NCBI RefSeq assembly: GCF_963583255.1 | Contig: NC_084813.1 | Coordinates: 5,070,001-5,134,000 of the forward strand | Reading direction: 5' to 3' | From: Pyrus communis | Lineage: Eukaryota > Streptophyta > Magnoliopsida > Rosales > Rosaceae | DNA length: 64,000 nt | Shown here: positions 33,496 through 45,838 of the stretch, piece after piece | Position numbering within the stretch: the stretch's first letter is position 1 | Layout: the number at the start of each line of letters is the position of its first letter | The notes under the pieces: model-generated | What the model was told of the DNA's origin: nothing | Seen by the model: only the letters and a program-made list of their open reading frames with translations | Databases searched by the model: none | Program-made: the position numbers and the translations under genes

Positions 33496-35076
33496 CTAGA
33501 CAACTTTCAAATCTTTGAGCCATGCCGTATGTAGCGGACAGGGATCAGGCTTTCCTTCGGCAATTGCCTTCTCAGATAGAGAATAAAACCGACCGTTTCT
33601 CCATTTAAACTGCAAGCAGAAGGCAACCGTCACAGTGAAAACAAATTATTATTAAACTCGTCAAGTCATACGCATATATGGTACATATGCTTGCAAAACT
33701 CATCTCTTTGGCTTGCATGCATATCTAACCTCTTTAACTGCAGTAGGAAAGTGTGCAACCGCGCGTGCGTATGCACATAATCTGTCCTCCATGGCTTCTT
33801 CAAATACCAACCCCTACTCTGCAGAGGCAAGCTCTGCAATGAGACTAGACACCTGAAAACATGAATATCGGTCAAGTTTTTATCGGTTCCCTTTCTCAAC
33901 ATATAACCAATATGATGAGCCAACCTTTCCTCCCTAACTCCAAAAAATTTGTATGGACTCCATACCCGCGCTAACCTAAAAGTGGTTTCATGTCAAGAAA
34001 TTTATTTGTCAATGAAATGAGAGATGTCCATTCTTATGCAAGCATTTGGCCATGATACTTAGCATGGCGAACCCAACCCAGAGAGCTGGATGTACGCCAA
34101 GAAAAACCGGCTAGCACCACACACTCCAGATAGAATTTACTTTTAACCACCCAAGTTGGTTCATCCTCTTTAAAATAAATGCACTTCAACACCAACCTAA
34201 CTTTATATTTCCCAATAATACTACTAGGTCTCGCCCATAACTAGTAACCTTCAGCATTCTGTAACAAAACCATGTTAATGGAACAAAACCTCTGAGGTTT
34301 GTTTAACAAGTCACGACAATAATGACATAAATGAGATATTAGCATGTCGGTTTCCATTGTTAAAACCTCTGTGTTGTTTTTACTAGAAAGTCATATGCTT
34401 CCCAGAAAAAAGAAAAATAAATAAAAACTACGAAGTCATGGATAATGATGAAGGAAAAATACGTGCAAAAGTAAGTAACCTTAGAATTCCTAAACCCTAA
34501 ACCCAACCTAATCATGAAGTAGAAATTGTTTTGGATAAAGATCCTACTCCACCATCAACATGCCAAGGGCAGAATTACATTTATTTTCTCTTCTTTCAAC
34601 TCTAAAAGAAAAGTTAAACGTAAAGAAAGATTACCTCAGAGCGGTATTCTTTCTCTACACCACCTACAGTTGTTCCTGGACGACGAGCTCCAACAAGCAT
34701 GAGTGCTGAAATCCAAATCAACTTCTCTAACATCTGCTTCTGAAATTTTTCCTAGTTGAGAACCTGCTTTATGTTTTCATTCATTAGTAAAAGAGTAACG
34801 CAACAGAAAAAACAATTCCAAATTAGTGCAGAATGCTATGGAGATATTATTCTTTTACTTTGCAAGTGAGGCCTCCAGCATGTAATCTTTCAGCTACTAT
34901 CGATGCCCACTTCCCATATGATGCAGTCAGTCCTTCAGGATTGGTATCAGTCTTTCCATCAACAGGAGGTTCTCCAAGCTTGGAGACAGCAAAATATGCT
35001 AGTACTTGGTCAGCATCACCAAGAACTTTACTTCCAAACCATGGTTCCAGCATTCCATTCTGTAAAAAAACCAAAT
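33496..35076 (-). pseudogene. 5'-truncated gene remnant, 3' three exons (possibly ketopantoate-reductase-like / 6PGDH C-terminal-like)
   Basis: Three exons join in frame on the minus strand: 34859-about 35076 (FLQNGMLEPWFGSK, KLGEPPVDGKTDTNPEGL, YGKWASIVAERLHAGGL), 34635-34739 (KQMLEKLIWISALMLVGARRPG then GGVEKEYRSE) and 33496-33609 (FKWRNGRFYSLSEKAIAEG, ending LKDLKVV and a stop). Splice sites are good (CAG|AAGCAG, GAG|GTAATC, CAG|TTTAAA). FLQNGMLEPW and KLIWISALMLVG are reminiscent of the NG and C-terminal helix regions of ketopantoate reductase-like proteins, but this is a weak guess. An in-frame stop precedes the first exon and no upstream exons with a Rossmann fold are visible before the divergent TLP8 gene begins. 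It therefore looks like the 3' half of a gene, probably non-functional. Confidence 0.5.
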
Positions 35077-35149
35077 CTGCCAGATTGTCAAGTCCATTGG
35101 GTCAAGCAAACCAAGAAGCAAAAATCCAAATTAAATTTTTCAAATGAAA

Positions 35150-35195
35150 AGTAAAAAGTCCAAATTAAATTTTTCAAATGAAAAGTAAAAAGTCC
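35150..35195 (+). repeat. Short tandem duplication
   Basis: The phrase CCAAATTAAATTTTTCAAATG followed by AAAAGTAAAAAGTC occurs twice in succession, about 35127-35160 and 35160-35193. Confidence 0.7.
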
Positions 35196-35791
35196 AGTTA
35201 AAGCCATTCACGAAAAAATGTATTCTGATATTTTCCCCATTTTCGCCAATTTTGGCAAGCAACAAAACTTGAAAATAAGGAGAGGAGCAAGTTATATAGG
35301 CTTGATTCACTTGTAATATGTAATTTAACTGAATGTGAATAGTTAGAAAATTATTATCTTAATATGATGAAATTGCTTTGAGAGAGTAGACAAATTTTAC
35401 AAACCTATACCATTAAAACTAGTTTTTGTCCATACAACGCATCACAATAGATTTGCCTACTTAATTTCCAACACCATTGTTCTCTACCCCCTTTCTCTAG
35501 AAGCAAAACACAAAATCCCGCGCTTTCCCATGCTTATTCAAATTCAAACATCTTTGACCCCACCAGAGAGAGCCCCACCCCTACAATGTGTGGGACCAAA
35601 ACCACATATGACCCCACCATTGTGCTGATGTAGCAGAACAGAGGTGGATCTTGTCTGAATAAATTTTGAGACATCTATTACCGTACACACTAACATGGTA
35701 ACTTTCCTACTTACTATCCAGTAAAAAAAAAAAAACCCAGCTTTTTGTGCTTGTTCATTCAAGTGAAGATTCAAATTCTCTCCATAAACAT

Positions 35792-35794
<3 letters not shown>

Positions 35795-35833
<39 letters not shown>
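35795..35833 (+). repeat. CT microsatellite in the 5' leader of the tubby-like gene
   Basis: (TC)n ending six bases before the ATG at 35839. It probably lies in the 5' UTR. Confidence 0.85.
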
Positions 35834-35836
<3 letters not shown>

Positions 35837-35838
35837 CA

Positions 35839-37408
35839 ATGATGGCTGGTTGCAAGAAAACCACATTAGTTCTACGGCAATCCTCATACAACTCTCTCTA
35901 TGTCGATCCCCTCGCATACCAGAAACACAGCCGCAGCCACAGCCAAGGCATCGCCTTCATCTCCAAGAACGACAATTCGGAGCCGAACCCATCAGCCTTA
36001 AACGTCAACAAAGAGAACGCAATGCCCAAGAAGCCACAGAAGGCCGTGCCCGACAGCGACAAGGAGAATTTGGTCGCACATGAACATGGGTCTTCCTCTT
36101 TTGCGATGCAGCCATTGAAGCAGAGGAACTTGAAGTCTCTGTCCACTGGCTGCAGGGCCCTGAAGCCCTCCTCGCTTCAGTTCTGTATGCAGGCGAGCGA
36201 GCCGGAGAAGGCACTCTTCGGTGGGTCCACAATGTGGGACCCGCCCAGCAATGGGTCTGACAACTCGAGCTCTTTGAACATCTGGGACTACTCCGACTCT
36301 GAGGCTGCCCCTGCCTCCTCTTGGTCTACACTGCCTAACAAGTGAGTTCTCTGCCCAATGTGCTTATGCTAACCAAGGGACTTGTAGATCAATTTAATAA
36401 GAGCATTCTGCCTTGCATCCGAGGTCCTGGTTCGAAACACCCCTCCCCCAGTCTCGCTTGTATAAAAAAGAAATTGCTTTTGCTCAAAATATGAGATTTT
36501 TGTTTCTTTAAAAGGATATTTACTAAACTTGCAATTTATTTGGTGGGTATTTTTAGGTCATTGCTTTGCAGGCCATTGCCAATGGATGTGGGAAGATGCA
36601 CATGTGTGATAGTGAAGGAAGCAATCCCAGAAGCAATAGATGGGGGCACTCTCTATTCTCTTTATACCAATGTAAGAAAGATGTCTCTACTTTGACGTTT
36701 GAATAGCTTATGTCATGTTCGATTTAGCCGACACCATACTTGTGTGGTACAACTCTTTTGCTGGCGTAATGCCGGTCAGTCATTCCTGTATTTATAAGGT
36801 AGAAGATATGTTACAATGCTGTCATATCCCGAGATTCCCAACATTGCGAAACAAATTTACCTGAGTTTCTTTTTGACATATGAATCAAATTTGAGTTGCT
36901 AGTTTGATTCCAAGTTCTAATATAATCTTCACGGCGTCATCCATGGCCTGCGAGCCCTGCTCTTTTGCTGTTTCTGTAGCAGTGGTTTGAAGCTCCATGT
37001 TTTTTGTTATAAGTTTAAGTACTGATCGACATTAATATTTTAGAGGTAAAATGTGTTAACCTCCCTTTGGTTTGGTATTGATATGTTGCAGGAAGGCAAG
37101 GGAAGGCAGGACCGGAAACTAGCTATTGCTCACCATAAGCGGCGGAATGGGAAATCTGAGTTGACAATCGCTCAGAATGTGAAGGGAATACTGTCTCATT
37201 CGGATGATAGTTTTATTGGTATTGTAAATGCTAACCTCATGGGTTCAAAATACCACATATGGGATCAGGTTAGAAATATATTACTTGTAGAAATCGTAAT
37301 CAGATTTCCTTGGACATTTTATGTCATCTGGTTGATAATTTTATTACAGGGTGGTCATCCCAATTCCTTGAGCAAAGAGGCTAAATCACTTGCCGTTGTA
37401 GCGTAAGC

Positions 37409-37442
<34 letters not shown>

Positions 37443-38544
37443 TGTGCACGCAATCTTTCCTCAATTTGTAATGGTTGCTGTTTGTCTTTACAGGTTCACG
37501 CCAACAATCCCGTGCTGGACAGGAAGTTACAGACGTATAAGGGCATATATACCCAAGCACCAATTCATGCAGTTAAAGAACACAACACAGGTGATCTTAA
37601 CAGTTTCTATGATATCTTAGGTTAATTTGTACTTACATTGATAATGTGTATAGACCAGGTTCTTCTAGTGACTATCTTATTTTTCTGAGTGTCTGGTATG
37701 CGTGAATTGCATTCTGAAATCCAGTTTTTCGGTCAACTTCTTAACTTCCGCGGTACATGTTCTCTCTTGCAGGTACAACACAGTAAGGGACTCCCAAAGG
37801 ACTGGGAAGGGAAGCTTGACAAAGTTCATCAGCTATCCTCAAGGGTTCCCCATTACAATAAAGTAGGCCTATTACCTCACTGTAGGAATTTTTCTTGTTT
37901 TTGTTGTTTCGATCTCCATTAACTGATTTCTGTTATCATTCAGATTTCAAAGCAGTATGAGCTAGATTTCAGGGACAGGGGAAGAGCGGGTCTTAGAATC
38001 CAAAGTTCAGTCAAGAATTTCCAACTGACACTGGAGGTAATTACTAATTACCATGGATAATCATGACTCAGAAATCTTACTCGGCTCATCTGAAACACGC
38101 ATGTGTTTATGTTCTGTTATGTCTGTAGTAACAATATGATCATCGATTAAGGCTCTCGAATTTTTCCTTTGTTTATGATAATCGGAGTACCAGTGTTTAA
38201 TTAATGTGTTAATTACTAAGGGATGCTAACTTTTATATATGCGTTTTTAGGAGAACGGAAAGCAGACAATTCTGCAGCTCGGAAGGGTTGGAAAATCAAA
38301 GTATGTGATGGATTACAGGTATTATAAGCAGCAACTCAGTAATTATGTGTGTTCTATATATCAAAGGAAGTAAGGTGATCCATATATATATATTGAAGTA
38401 ACATGTATGAAATATATGTATATTCTTCTGAATTGATCACATATTCTTGTGATTTTGTTTTTTGGCAGATATCCTTTGACAGGCTACCAAGCGTTTTGCA
38501 TATGCTTGGCTTCTATTGATTCAAAGCTTTGTTGCACTGTGTAG
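35839..38544 (+). CDS. TLP8: Tubby-like protein without F-box (TLP8 type)
   Basis: Nine exons give 423 aa: 35839-36341, 36557-36671, 37092-37268, 37350-37402, 37494-37590, 37773-37862, 37944-38036, 38251-38318, 38469-38544. The N-terminal about 170 residues are polar and disordered, with no F-box, as I recall for Arabidopsis TLP8; most plant tubby proteins carry an F-box there. The tubby domain follows: RQDRKLAIAHHKRR, DDSFIGIVNANLMGSKYHIWD, FTPTIPCWTGSYRR (less typical), [50 protein letters not shown]. The family pattern near the end is [20 protein letters not shown]. Tubby domains bind phosphoinositides at the membrane and some proteins move to the nucleus. The domain appears shorter and more divergent than in F-box members. 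The start could be either of two adjacent ATGs (MMAG). Confidence 0.9.
36375..36470 (+). mobile_element. SINE-like insertion in intron 1 of the tubby-like gene
   Basis: CTGGTTCGAAACACCCC is box B-like, preceded by a GCATTCTGCCTTGCATCCGAGG region, and followed by TGTATAAAAAAG as a short A-rich tail. Possible imperfect flanks are GTGCTTATGCT and TTGCTTTTGCT. The box A is not convincing, so this is tentative. Confidence 0.45.
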
Positions 38545-40938
38545 AGCAAAATTATCTGCCACTGCGTTTTGTAGTTCAATCTCTGAAAAGAACACAAGCT
38601 TTTGAGTTTTAATAGGTACGCATGAGTAACTGAAGGCAGTTGATCAAAAGGACTGAATTTGTTGTGCAATCTTGATAAGATGTTAGGGTGCAGTGCAAAT
38701 TAAGTGCCGTTTTTATCACACATACTCCTTGAAATTGATCTAACTTATCAGTTTGGTCTCTCAATTTGAAAATCGAGCAATGTCGTTCTTGAAATTTGGT
38801 GCCGCGCGTCAATTTGGTTCTTGCTGTCCAAATTTGTCAAATTTTCTATTAATTTGTTAACATGGCACATGGGAGGCCCGCACAACCAATGGTTCGGTGC
38901 CACATTGTGGAATCCAAGGAAATTCAATTATTTGGAATTAAAAAATTAAAACTAATTAGAAACTAAATAAAATCAACAAAAAAATACAATGATTTGGTTA
39001 TTGCTCAAGGTATGTACGTTCTCTCTTTCGATTTCGTGGTGTTTTATGTTTCATCCCATCATTGTTCGAAGCCCTGATCGCGTTGAGGGCTTTCTGCGGA
39101 AATGGCAATTCGCATTAGCGACGATTTGCACGATGTGAACTTTAGGAGTCAGGTTTGCGAATTTATCTAAATCATGAGTATTTTTATTTTTAGGTCCAAG
39201 TACCTCCAAGTTGTTCAAGTGGATGAACAAAGGTTCAGAGTACCTCCAATTTGTTTAGGTGGATGTTTATTTTTAGGTTTGTGTTGTTGGTTTTTATAGG
39301 AGATACGAAGGTTCATGATGCGGTTTACGGGCCTAAAGTAAGAACGAAGAAGACTGAAAACCCTAAAAAGGGTTGCATTGACGTTATTTGGAAGCCAAAA
39401 ACAGGCCATAGTGGTGAGTATTTATAGCTGGACTTGCATTGTTGTCCGGTACTGAATACTGTTTTTTGTAGAGTGTGTGGTGGGTTCTAAGCTCAAGCTA
39501 CTTAAACTAATGACTGAGGGAATGGTAGAAATGTGCAGTCATATGAGTGCAGAGCTTAAGTAATTATGCACAGAACAGAAAATCAACAGGTGTAATATTC
39601 ACACACTCCTTTTTACTTCTCACTCTTTGTTGATTTTTGTCATTTAATCTTTTTCAATTCATTCGATCCGACGGCCGAAAATTAAAAAAATGTGTGAGAA
39701 GTAAAAATGGATTTATAGATAGTGCACCCCAAAATCAAAGATGAAGCTCGTGAAATAGCAATTTTTTTTTATTTAAAGTTTTTGTTTTTGTTGAAAGTAA
39801 ATAAAAATAACATGTTCTTATGCGACACGAACACACATGAAATTGGATACGTTTTGAAATTCTACTAACCTTTGCAGTGATGCTTCAATCCTCTTTTTCT
39901 GAGCTTGTTGTATCTAGGTTTGATGTGTCCCAAGGTTCTACAATCTAAATGTTTTTTAGTTACTGTGTTTATACTTAAAATCTATTTAGATTACTATGTT
40001 TTTAATTTAGTCGATTTGGTCACTGTGTTTATAAAGTCTGCAATGTCAATCATTTCTGTTAAGTTTCTATTAATAAGTAAGTAAATTATTCATTTACTAT
40101 TTTTTTTAAAATTAGCCAATAAGTAAATTGTTCATTTACTAATTAAAAATTAAAAGAATTAAAGATACTTAAAAAATTCATTAAAAAGAAACAAAAGTGA
40201 AACCCCAATAAAGAGAGAATCTCAAATTTTCACCCGTCTCCAGCTGAGATTGAAATTGAGAATCCTGGATATTTCACCATGCGAAAAAGTTACCTTGATT
40301 AAAAAAAATTCCTTCTTATTCTTCAAAGTTATAAAAAAATCATTGAAATGCTTCATGACCAATTTCATGTATGGTTCTTCACAATCTGAAGTCTCATAAT
40401 TTGGCTCATCAACTCTTTCTTGAATAAACAATAAATTATCTCCACTTTCAGTTATCTATTCAATATCTATATCGCTCCATGTATCTTGTAAGACCTTATA
40501 TTTTTTAGGGTTTTTTTAACTTTAATCTTTTAAGAATATTGAAATTTAAAATAAATCTGGTGTTAGATTACACATTGATTATAATACCTTGATGTGTCCC
40601 TAATTCAAAATAATTAATGTGTATTTTATTTAATGTCTCCCATTAAATATTTAAATTTATTAATATATATAAAAATTTTAATTTATTTTTTGACCAAAAA
40701 AGAGTTTTTTAATTTATTAATTTTATTTAACATTCTTTAAACTTGAAAGACTCAATTAATGTATCTAAATGTTAATACCGAGATGTATTATATTGAACTA
40801 ATGTATTTAAATGTTAGTACCGAAATATATGTACCGAATATACGCACCAAAATATATTATATTAAATTAATGTACCTAAATATGTGTATTGAAATGTATG
40901 CATCGAAATCTTAGTACCAAAATGCATGCATCGAAATC
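38545..40938. other. Intergenic DNA between the tubby-like gene and the Cassandra trimer
   Basis: Up to about 38690 is 3' UTR and flank. 38690-38900 has the TTTGGTCTCTCAATTTGAAAAT style of a non-autonomous transposon. A short open stretch at about 39299-39421 (GDTKVHDAVYGPKVRTKK...) is unrecognised. From 40780 the sequence becomes a decayed tandem array of ATGTACCGAAATGTATT-like phrases, which resumes after the Cassandra insertion. Confidence 0.4.
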
Positions 40939-41941
40939 TTAGTTGTAACATCCCACATCGCCCAGGGGAGTGATCCTTAAATGCATATTCTCATCCCTAC
41001 CTAGCACAAGGCCTTTTGGGAGCTCACTGGCTTCGGGTTCCATCGGAACTTCGAAGTTAAGCAAGAATGGGGCTAGAGCAATCCCATGATGGGTGACCCA
41101 CTGAGAAGTTGCTCGTGAGTTCCCAAAGACAAGACCGTGAGGGAATGGTAAGCCCAAAGCGGACAATATCGTGCTACGGTGGTGGAGCGGGCCCGGGAAG
41201 TGATCCACCCTTGGTCGGGATGTGACAATTAGTATCAGAGCCTAACCCTGGCCGCGTGTGTGCCGACGAGGACGTCGGGCCCCTAAGGGGGGTGGATTGT
41301 AACATCCCACATCGCCTAGGGGAGTGATCCTTAAATGTATATTCCCATCCCTACCAAGCACGAGGCCTTTTGGAAGCTCACTGGCTTCGGGTTCCATTGG
41401 AACTCCGAAGTTAAGCAAGAAAGGGGCTAGAGCAATCCCATGATGGGTGACCCACTGGTAAGTTGCTCGTGAGTTCCCAAAAACAAAACCGTGAGGGAAT
41501 GGTAAGCCCAAAGCGGACAATATCGTGCTACGGTGGTGGAGTCGAGCCCGGGAAGTGGTCCGCCCTGGGCCGGGATGTGACAATTGGTATCAGAGCCTAA
41601 CCCTGGTAGCGTGTGTGCCGACGAAGACGTCGGGCCCCTAAGGGGGGTGGATTGTAACATCCCACATCGCCCAGGGGAGTGATCTTTAAATGTATATTCC
41701 CATCCCTACCTAGCACGAGACCTTTTGGGAGCTCACTGGCTTCGGGTTCCATCGGAACTTCGAAGTTAAGCGAGAAGGGGGCTAGAGCAATCCCATGATG
41801 GGTGACCCACTGGGAAGTTGCTCGTGAGTTCCCAAAGACAAAACCGTGAGGGAATGGTAAGCCCAAAGCGGACAATATCGTGCTACGGTGGTGGAGCGGG
41901 CTCGGGAAGTGATCCACCCAGGACCAGGATGTGACATTAGT
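40939..41941 (+). mobile_element. Cassandra TRIM, tandem LTR-int-LTR-int-LTR trimer
   Basis: Three direct LTRs of 284-285 bp (40944-41227, 41298-41582, 41653-41936) each start TGTAACATCCCACATCGCC and end GGATGTGACA. They are separated by two 70-bp internal regions (41228-41297 and 41583-41652). Each internal region begins with a primer-binding site, ATTGGTATCAGAGCC (first copy ATTAGTATC), and ends with a polypurine tract, AAGGGGGGTGGAT. The whole array is flanked by the 5-bp target duplication TTAGT (40939-40943, 41937-41941). Each LTR contains a 5S rRNA-like segment (GGAACTCCGAAGTTAAGC, then GATGGGTGACCCACTGG), the feature that defines Cassandra. There is no coding capacity; mobility needs proteins from other elements. 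Confidence 0.92.
41040..41115 (+). ncRNA. 5S rRNA-derived segment inside Cassandra LTR 1
   Basis: TTCCATCGGAACTTCGAAGTT, AAGCAAGAATGGGGCTAGAGC and GATGGGTGACCCACTGAGAAG line up with the plant 5S rRNA stretch from the CCCATCAGAACTCCG region through GGGATGGGTGACC, which includes the internal RNA polymerase III promoter (A, IE and C boxes). Equivalent segments lie at about 41395-41470 in LTR 2 and 41750-41825 in LTR 3. These are not true 5S genes, because the 5' third is not preserved. Confidence 0.7.
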
Positions 41942-42141
41942 ACCAAAATGTATTATATTAAATTAATATACCTAAATGTTTGTATCGAAATGTATGTACC
42001 GAAATATGTGTACCTAAATGTATGCACTGAAATCTATTATAATAAATTTACCGTACCTAAATGAAGAAGATAAAGTACATTGAAATATATTGTATAACAA
42101 AAATTAGTTTATCTAAATGTTTACAACAAAATATATTACGA

Positions 42142-43275
42142 TAAATGAAATGAAAATTATAATTATAATAAAATAAAATTAATACGTTAAAAATTAGGAA
42201 GAAAAAGAGAAATAATTAAAAAATCAAAATATAATTAATAAATGAGGTTATTAATGTATCAAAAAATTAAAATTAAATTTTGATCTTACTCATAGTTTTA
42301 ATCTAAAAATCATCTTTGTTAAAAGATTAAAATGAAGTTTTGTATATTTTCTATCCCTTTGCTTGTTCTAGACGACTTAACCAACGTAACATTAGCACGA
42401 CCAAACACATACTTTAAAGAAGTTCTCTTTTTGCGTACCAATTACATTTTTTCATCACTTGGTGGAACTCGAAGTTGAAATCTTGAATATCAAGTACAAC
42501 TCGTTCAGTCGGCAGATCTACTCGTTCAGTCGGCAAACCTACTTTAGTACCATAGAACGCAAAGTAATCATCTTCAGATTCTTTCTTCTTGCTTCATCAA
42601 ATCAAGGAATTTGTGTTGTTGAAATTTGATCGAACGGATACAAACAGAAATCTGTTTTAAAAGTTATAATAACTTTAGCGTTGAATGAATTTTTAATAGT
42701 ACGAATCTCTTAATTTGATAGAAACGAAGGAATCTAGAAAGGACCCATTTCCCAATAGAACAATAAAAGAGGAAAAATAAGCAGAATTCGACAACTTTCA
42801 TCGGTACATGCATAAAGTCAAAATTAAGGTACTAAAGAAGGTGAGGGTGGTGGAGTTGGTCCACCATCCATGACTAGCTATTGCCTACACAGTACACATT
42901 ACAACAATCACACCCGCCGATTTCAGACGGTATGTATATGCAATCCTCTTGGAGGCAATTTCCTCAATCTTAAACTTTTGTTTGGTGGGTGGATGAAATT
43001 GGGTCTTAGGAATGAGATTGAATTAACAAGAACTTGTAAGATAGACTTGTAACCTACGTATAAAGATAGGTTAGATAATTCACTTTATTGTGGATTCATA
43101 ACTTATCATGTCCAGTCATGTTCATATCACATTTTGACACAACAAACAACGAACTGAACTAGACTCAAGTTCATTTTAGTTTATCACAAGTTATCTCATC
43201 CAGCTCACCAAACGGGACTTAGAAGTATTGTTTTTGGGTATAGATTGTATAATTAGCTAGGTCAAGTAATTGTAC

Positions 43276-43331
<56 letters not shown>

Positions 43332-44980
43332 AAGGGCATAATAACTCAACTTAATTGATGGTTTATGAAAATATTTTTTTCTTCTTCTTTTATCTACCTC
43401 TTTTTATGGTTACTATGGTGTATATATACGATATTCTACATTGAATTCATAAATTATCGAGATGAAGATTTGAACTTATGTATAAAAAGAGAAACACACT
43501 ACTCAAGTCAAATTAGCTAAACTCAAATTTGTTTGTTTTGATATTATCCAGTAATCTTTTACATAGGTAAAGCGGTAAAGGTGATGTGGTAGTGTTTTGG
43601 GTTTAACAGTAAAAGTCACATTGCCACAAATATATTGTGAGTGTGTGAATTCAAACTTAATCAAAAGTCAACCATATGCTAAGTCAAACAAAAGAACACG
43701 ATCCTTGGACTTGGACCTTGAGATCACTTCTCAACCATATGCATCCAACTGCAAATTAAATTATTAATTGGGCATTTGTCAAAAGAAAAATCATTAATTG
43801 GGTCAAATTAGAATCTGCTCAACTATATTACCCAACTATAAACCGACTCGCATTAATATAGGATTCTGCTCAACCATACACCCAGCTGTAAACTGACTAC
43901 CACTAATATTGCTAGTTGATCTCAATTATCTTCATACGCAAGGAAATATGAATTCGGTGCCTACCCCCTATTACTTCTACATTATTTAAATTAATCATAG
44001 AAATTGTGTACGGTCTATCTTCAACCAAGGTCTACATTGTTGATCAGATACGGTTAGATTTGATGTTTTCTCTTTCTAATACCGTTAAGAATGTATAAAA
44101 AGTCAATGTATTAAATATAGCCAAGTTCAATATACATATACTCTAGACTTTCAAAAAATGAGACATTCTCTAAACTTTTTGTTACCTTATGTGTATTTGG
44201 CACAATGTTTGATGTTGGCATGGAAAAATATGAGATGACAGAGAGTTCATGGAAAGTTTCACTTTTGAGATGAGTATACGATTAAATTTGTAGACAAAAC
44301 TTGCAAACTAAATAATTTGTCACTAATATGAATGAACATGTTTATCATAAGTAATAATCCAATCATCCACTTTCATGTCATTTAGTTTACAAAACTTTGC
44401 ATACAAATTTAGTATCCTTAGCATTACCTTTTTAAAAGTCTTCTTAGCATTTCTCATTCTCTGTATGTGACATAAAAGTCAAACCTCGTTAATTTTCATG
44501 ACACATACTAAATATTATGTAAAAAACAAGAGGTGATAAAGAGTCTCTATTTGAGAGAGTTTGCCATTAATTATGGGTTCGCCATCAACTTTTTATTGTG
44601 TCAAGGGTTTGCCATCAACTTCAACTTTTTAAGAAAAATTAGAAATTTCACCAGCAGCTGCCAACCACTAACGACCTGAAATACCCCCCATAGTCCTATT
44701 CGGCCCTACATTGGGCCCAATTGAGAGACAATATACAGAGCATTTGCTTCGATCGTTGTCTAAGGGTACGAGGTATACGTTGCAAGCTAAGCTATTTCAT
44801 TTGTTATGGTTGCTCTTTAATACCAAAACTATTGTATAACAAAACCTCCAACTTGTGCGCTTGCTTGTTAAACAAGTTGGAAGTTTAACGAGCAAGACTA
44901 ACCTCATTGAGAAGGCAGTGACCTATTCTGCCATTCAACAAACCGTATGTTAAGAATTCATTAGTCTTGTACCATGCACA
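42142..44980. other. Intergenic DNA
   Basis: AT-rich with no recognisable gene. Contains a poly-A run of about 48 bases (43280-43329). The segment 44150-44300 has ACATTCTCTAAAC...GAGAGTTCATGGAAAGTTTCACTTTTGAGA phrases resembling the MITE family at 46542 and 51418. Confidence 0.4.
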
Positions 44981-44986
44981 AGCATA

Positions 44987-45572
44987 ATCTATACGCCAAC
45001 ATCAATAACCTATTCGACTGCACATTTAATATTTTAGTTATCTAGTGCATGTCAAACACTGAAAACAATAAATTCCATAAACAAAAGTTCAGCTCATTAG
45101 TGTACCAAATAGGATGTAAGTGCAACCACTACTATCAAGCTTAATCTAAACGCCGGCATCAATAACCTATTTGTCCGCACACCAAATGTTTTATTATTCG
45201 GTGCATGTCAAACACCAAAGACAGTAAATTCAAAAGACAAAAGTTCAACTCGTTAATGTAACAAATAGGACGTAAGTGCAACCACTACAATCAGGATAGG
45301 AAAACTAATGAAAATGGCTTGAAAACTTTGAGTTTTAACAATAAGGACAAAATAAAAGGTAAAGTGAAGACTACCATGATTGACTTTTTAGTATAAAAAT
45401 GTGATTTTTTATTAAAATTCCCTAATTTATTTGCCGACATCCATAACCTATTCAAATGCATGAGTAATGTTTTAGTTATCTGGTACATGTCAAACACCGA
45501 AAACAGTAAATAAAAAAACAAAAATTTTCCTCAATTATGTACCAAAAATAGGACGTAAGCGCAACCACTACA
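44987..45572 (+). repeat. Three diverged copies of a repeat of about 155 bp
   Basis: Copies at about 44987-45141, 45142-45298 and 45425-45572. Shared phrases are CATCAATAACCTATT, GTTTTAGTTATCTGGTACATGTCAAACACC, AAAACAGTAAAT, and AGGACGTAAGTGCAACCACTAC. The first two are adjacent head to tail; the third follows after about 125 bp. Placed about 270 bp beyond the stop codon of the AP2 gene. Identity not recognised. Confidence 0.8.
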
Positions 45573-45838
45573 TATATATGAAATGAAGTAAATAGGTGTG
45601 GCCCTTAAATGCCAACTTTTGAACTTATCTTCTTATGAAAATATTGGATAAATGAATGTATATCCCATCTATATGAAAATCAACCAATAAACAAGAATTA
45701 GCATACTTTCTTCTTTACCATCTCCTTCTTTGTCAATGATCACGATGTCCTTTTACCTCCATATTCACAAGAACATCGAAATAAAACTGGTCTCATTCTA
45801 TACCAGTATACGTCTTCAACTTCCTTTGCGGATCATCT

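Larger units (their letters stand above)
40780..42140 (+). repeat. Degenerate array of 'taccgaaatgta' repeats, interrupted by Cassandra
   Basis: Phrases such as GTACCGAAATATATGTACC, TAAATGTTAGTACCGA and ATGCATCGAAATCTTAGT recur at 40780-40943 and again at 41937-42140. The Cassandra unit sits between the two halves with its own target duplication, so the array is older. Confidence 0.65.

Noticed and set aside
36005..36232. Minus-strand open frames over exon 1 of the tubby-like gene
   Set aside because: Antisense shadows of a real, GC-rich coding exon.
40939..41917. Open frames of 89-113 codons on the minus strand inside the Cassandra array
   Set aside because: They repeat once per LTR and are antisense readings of 5S-like LTR sequence; Cassandra has no coding genes.
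40944..41936. True 5S rRNA genes
   Set aside because: Only the middle and 3' parts resemble 5S rRNA; the first third is missing and the units have LTR ends, primer-binding sites and polypurine tracts.
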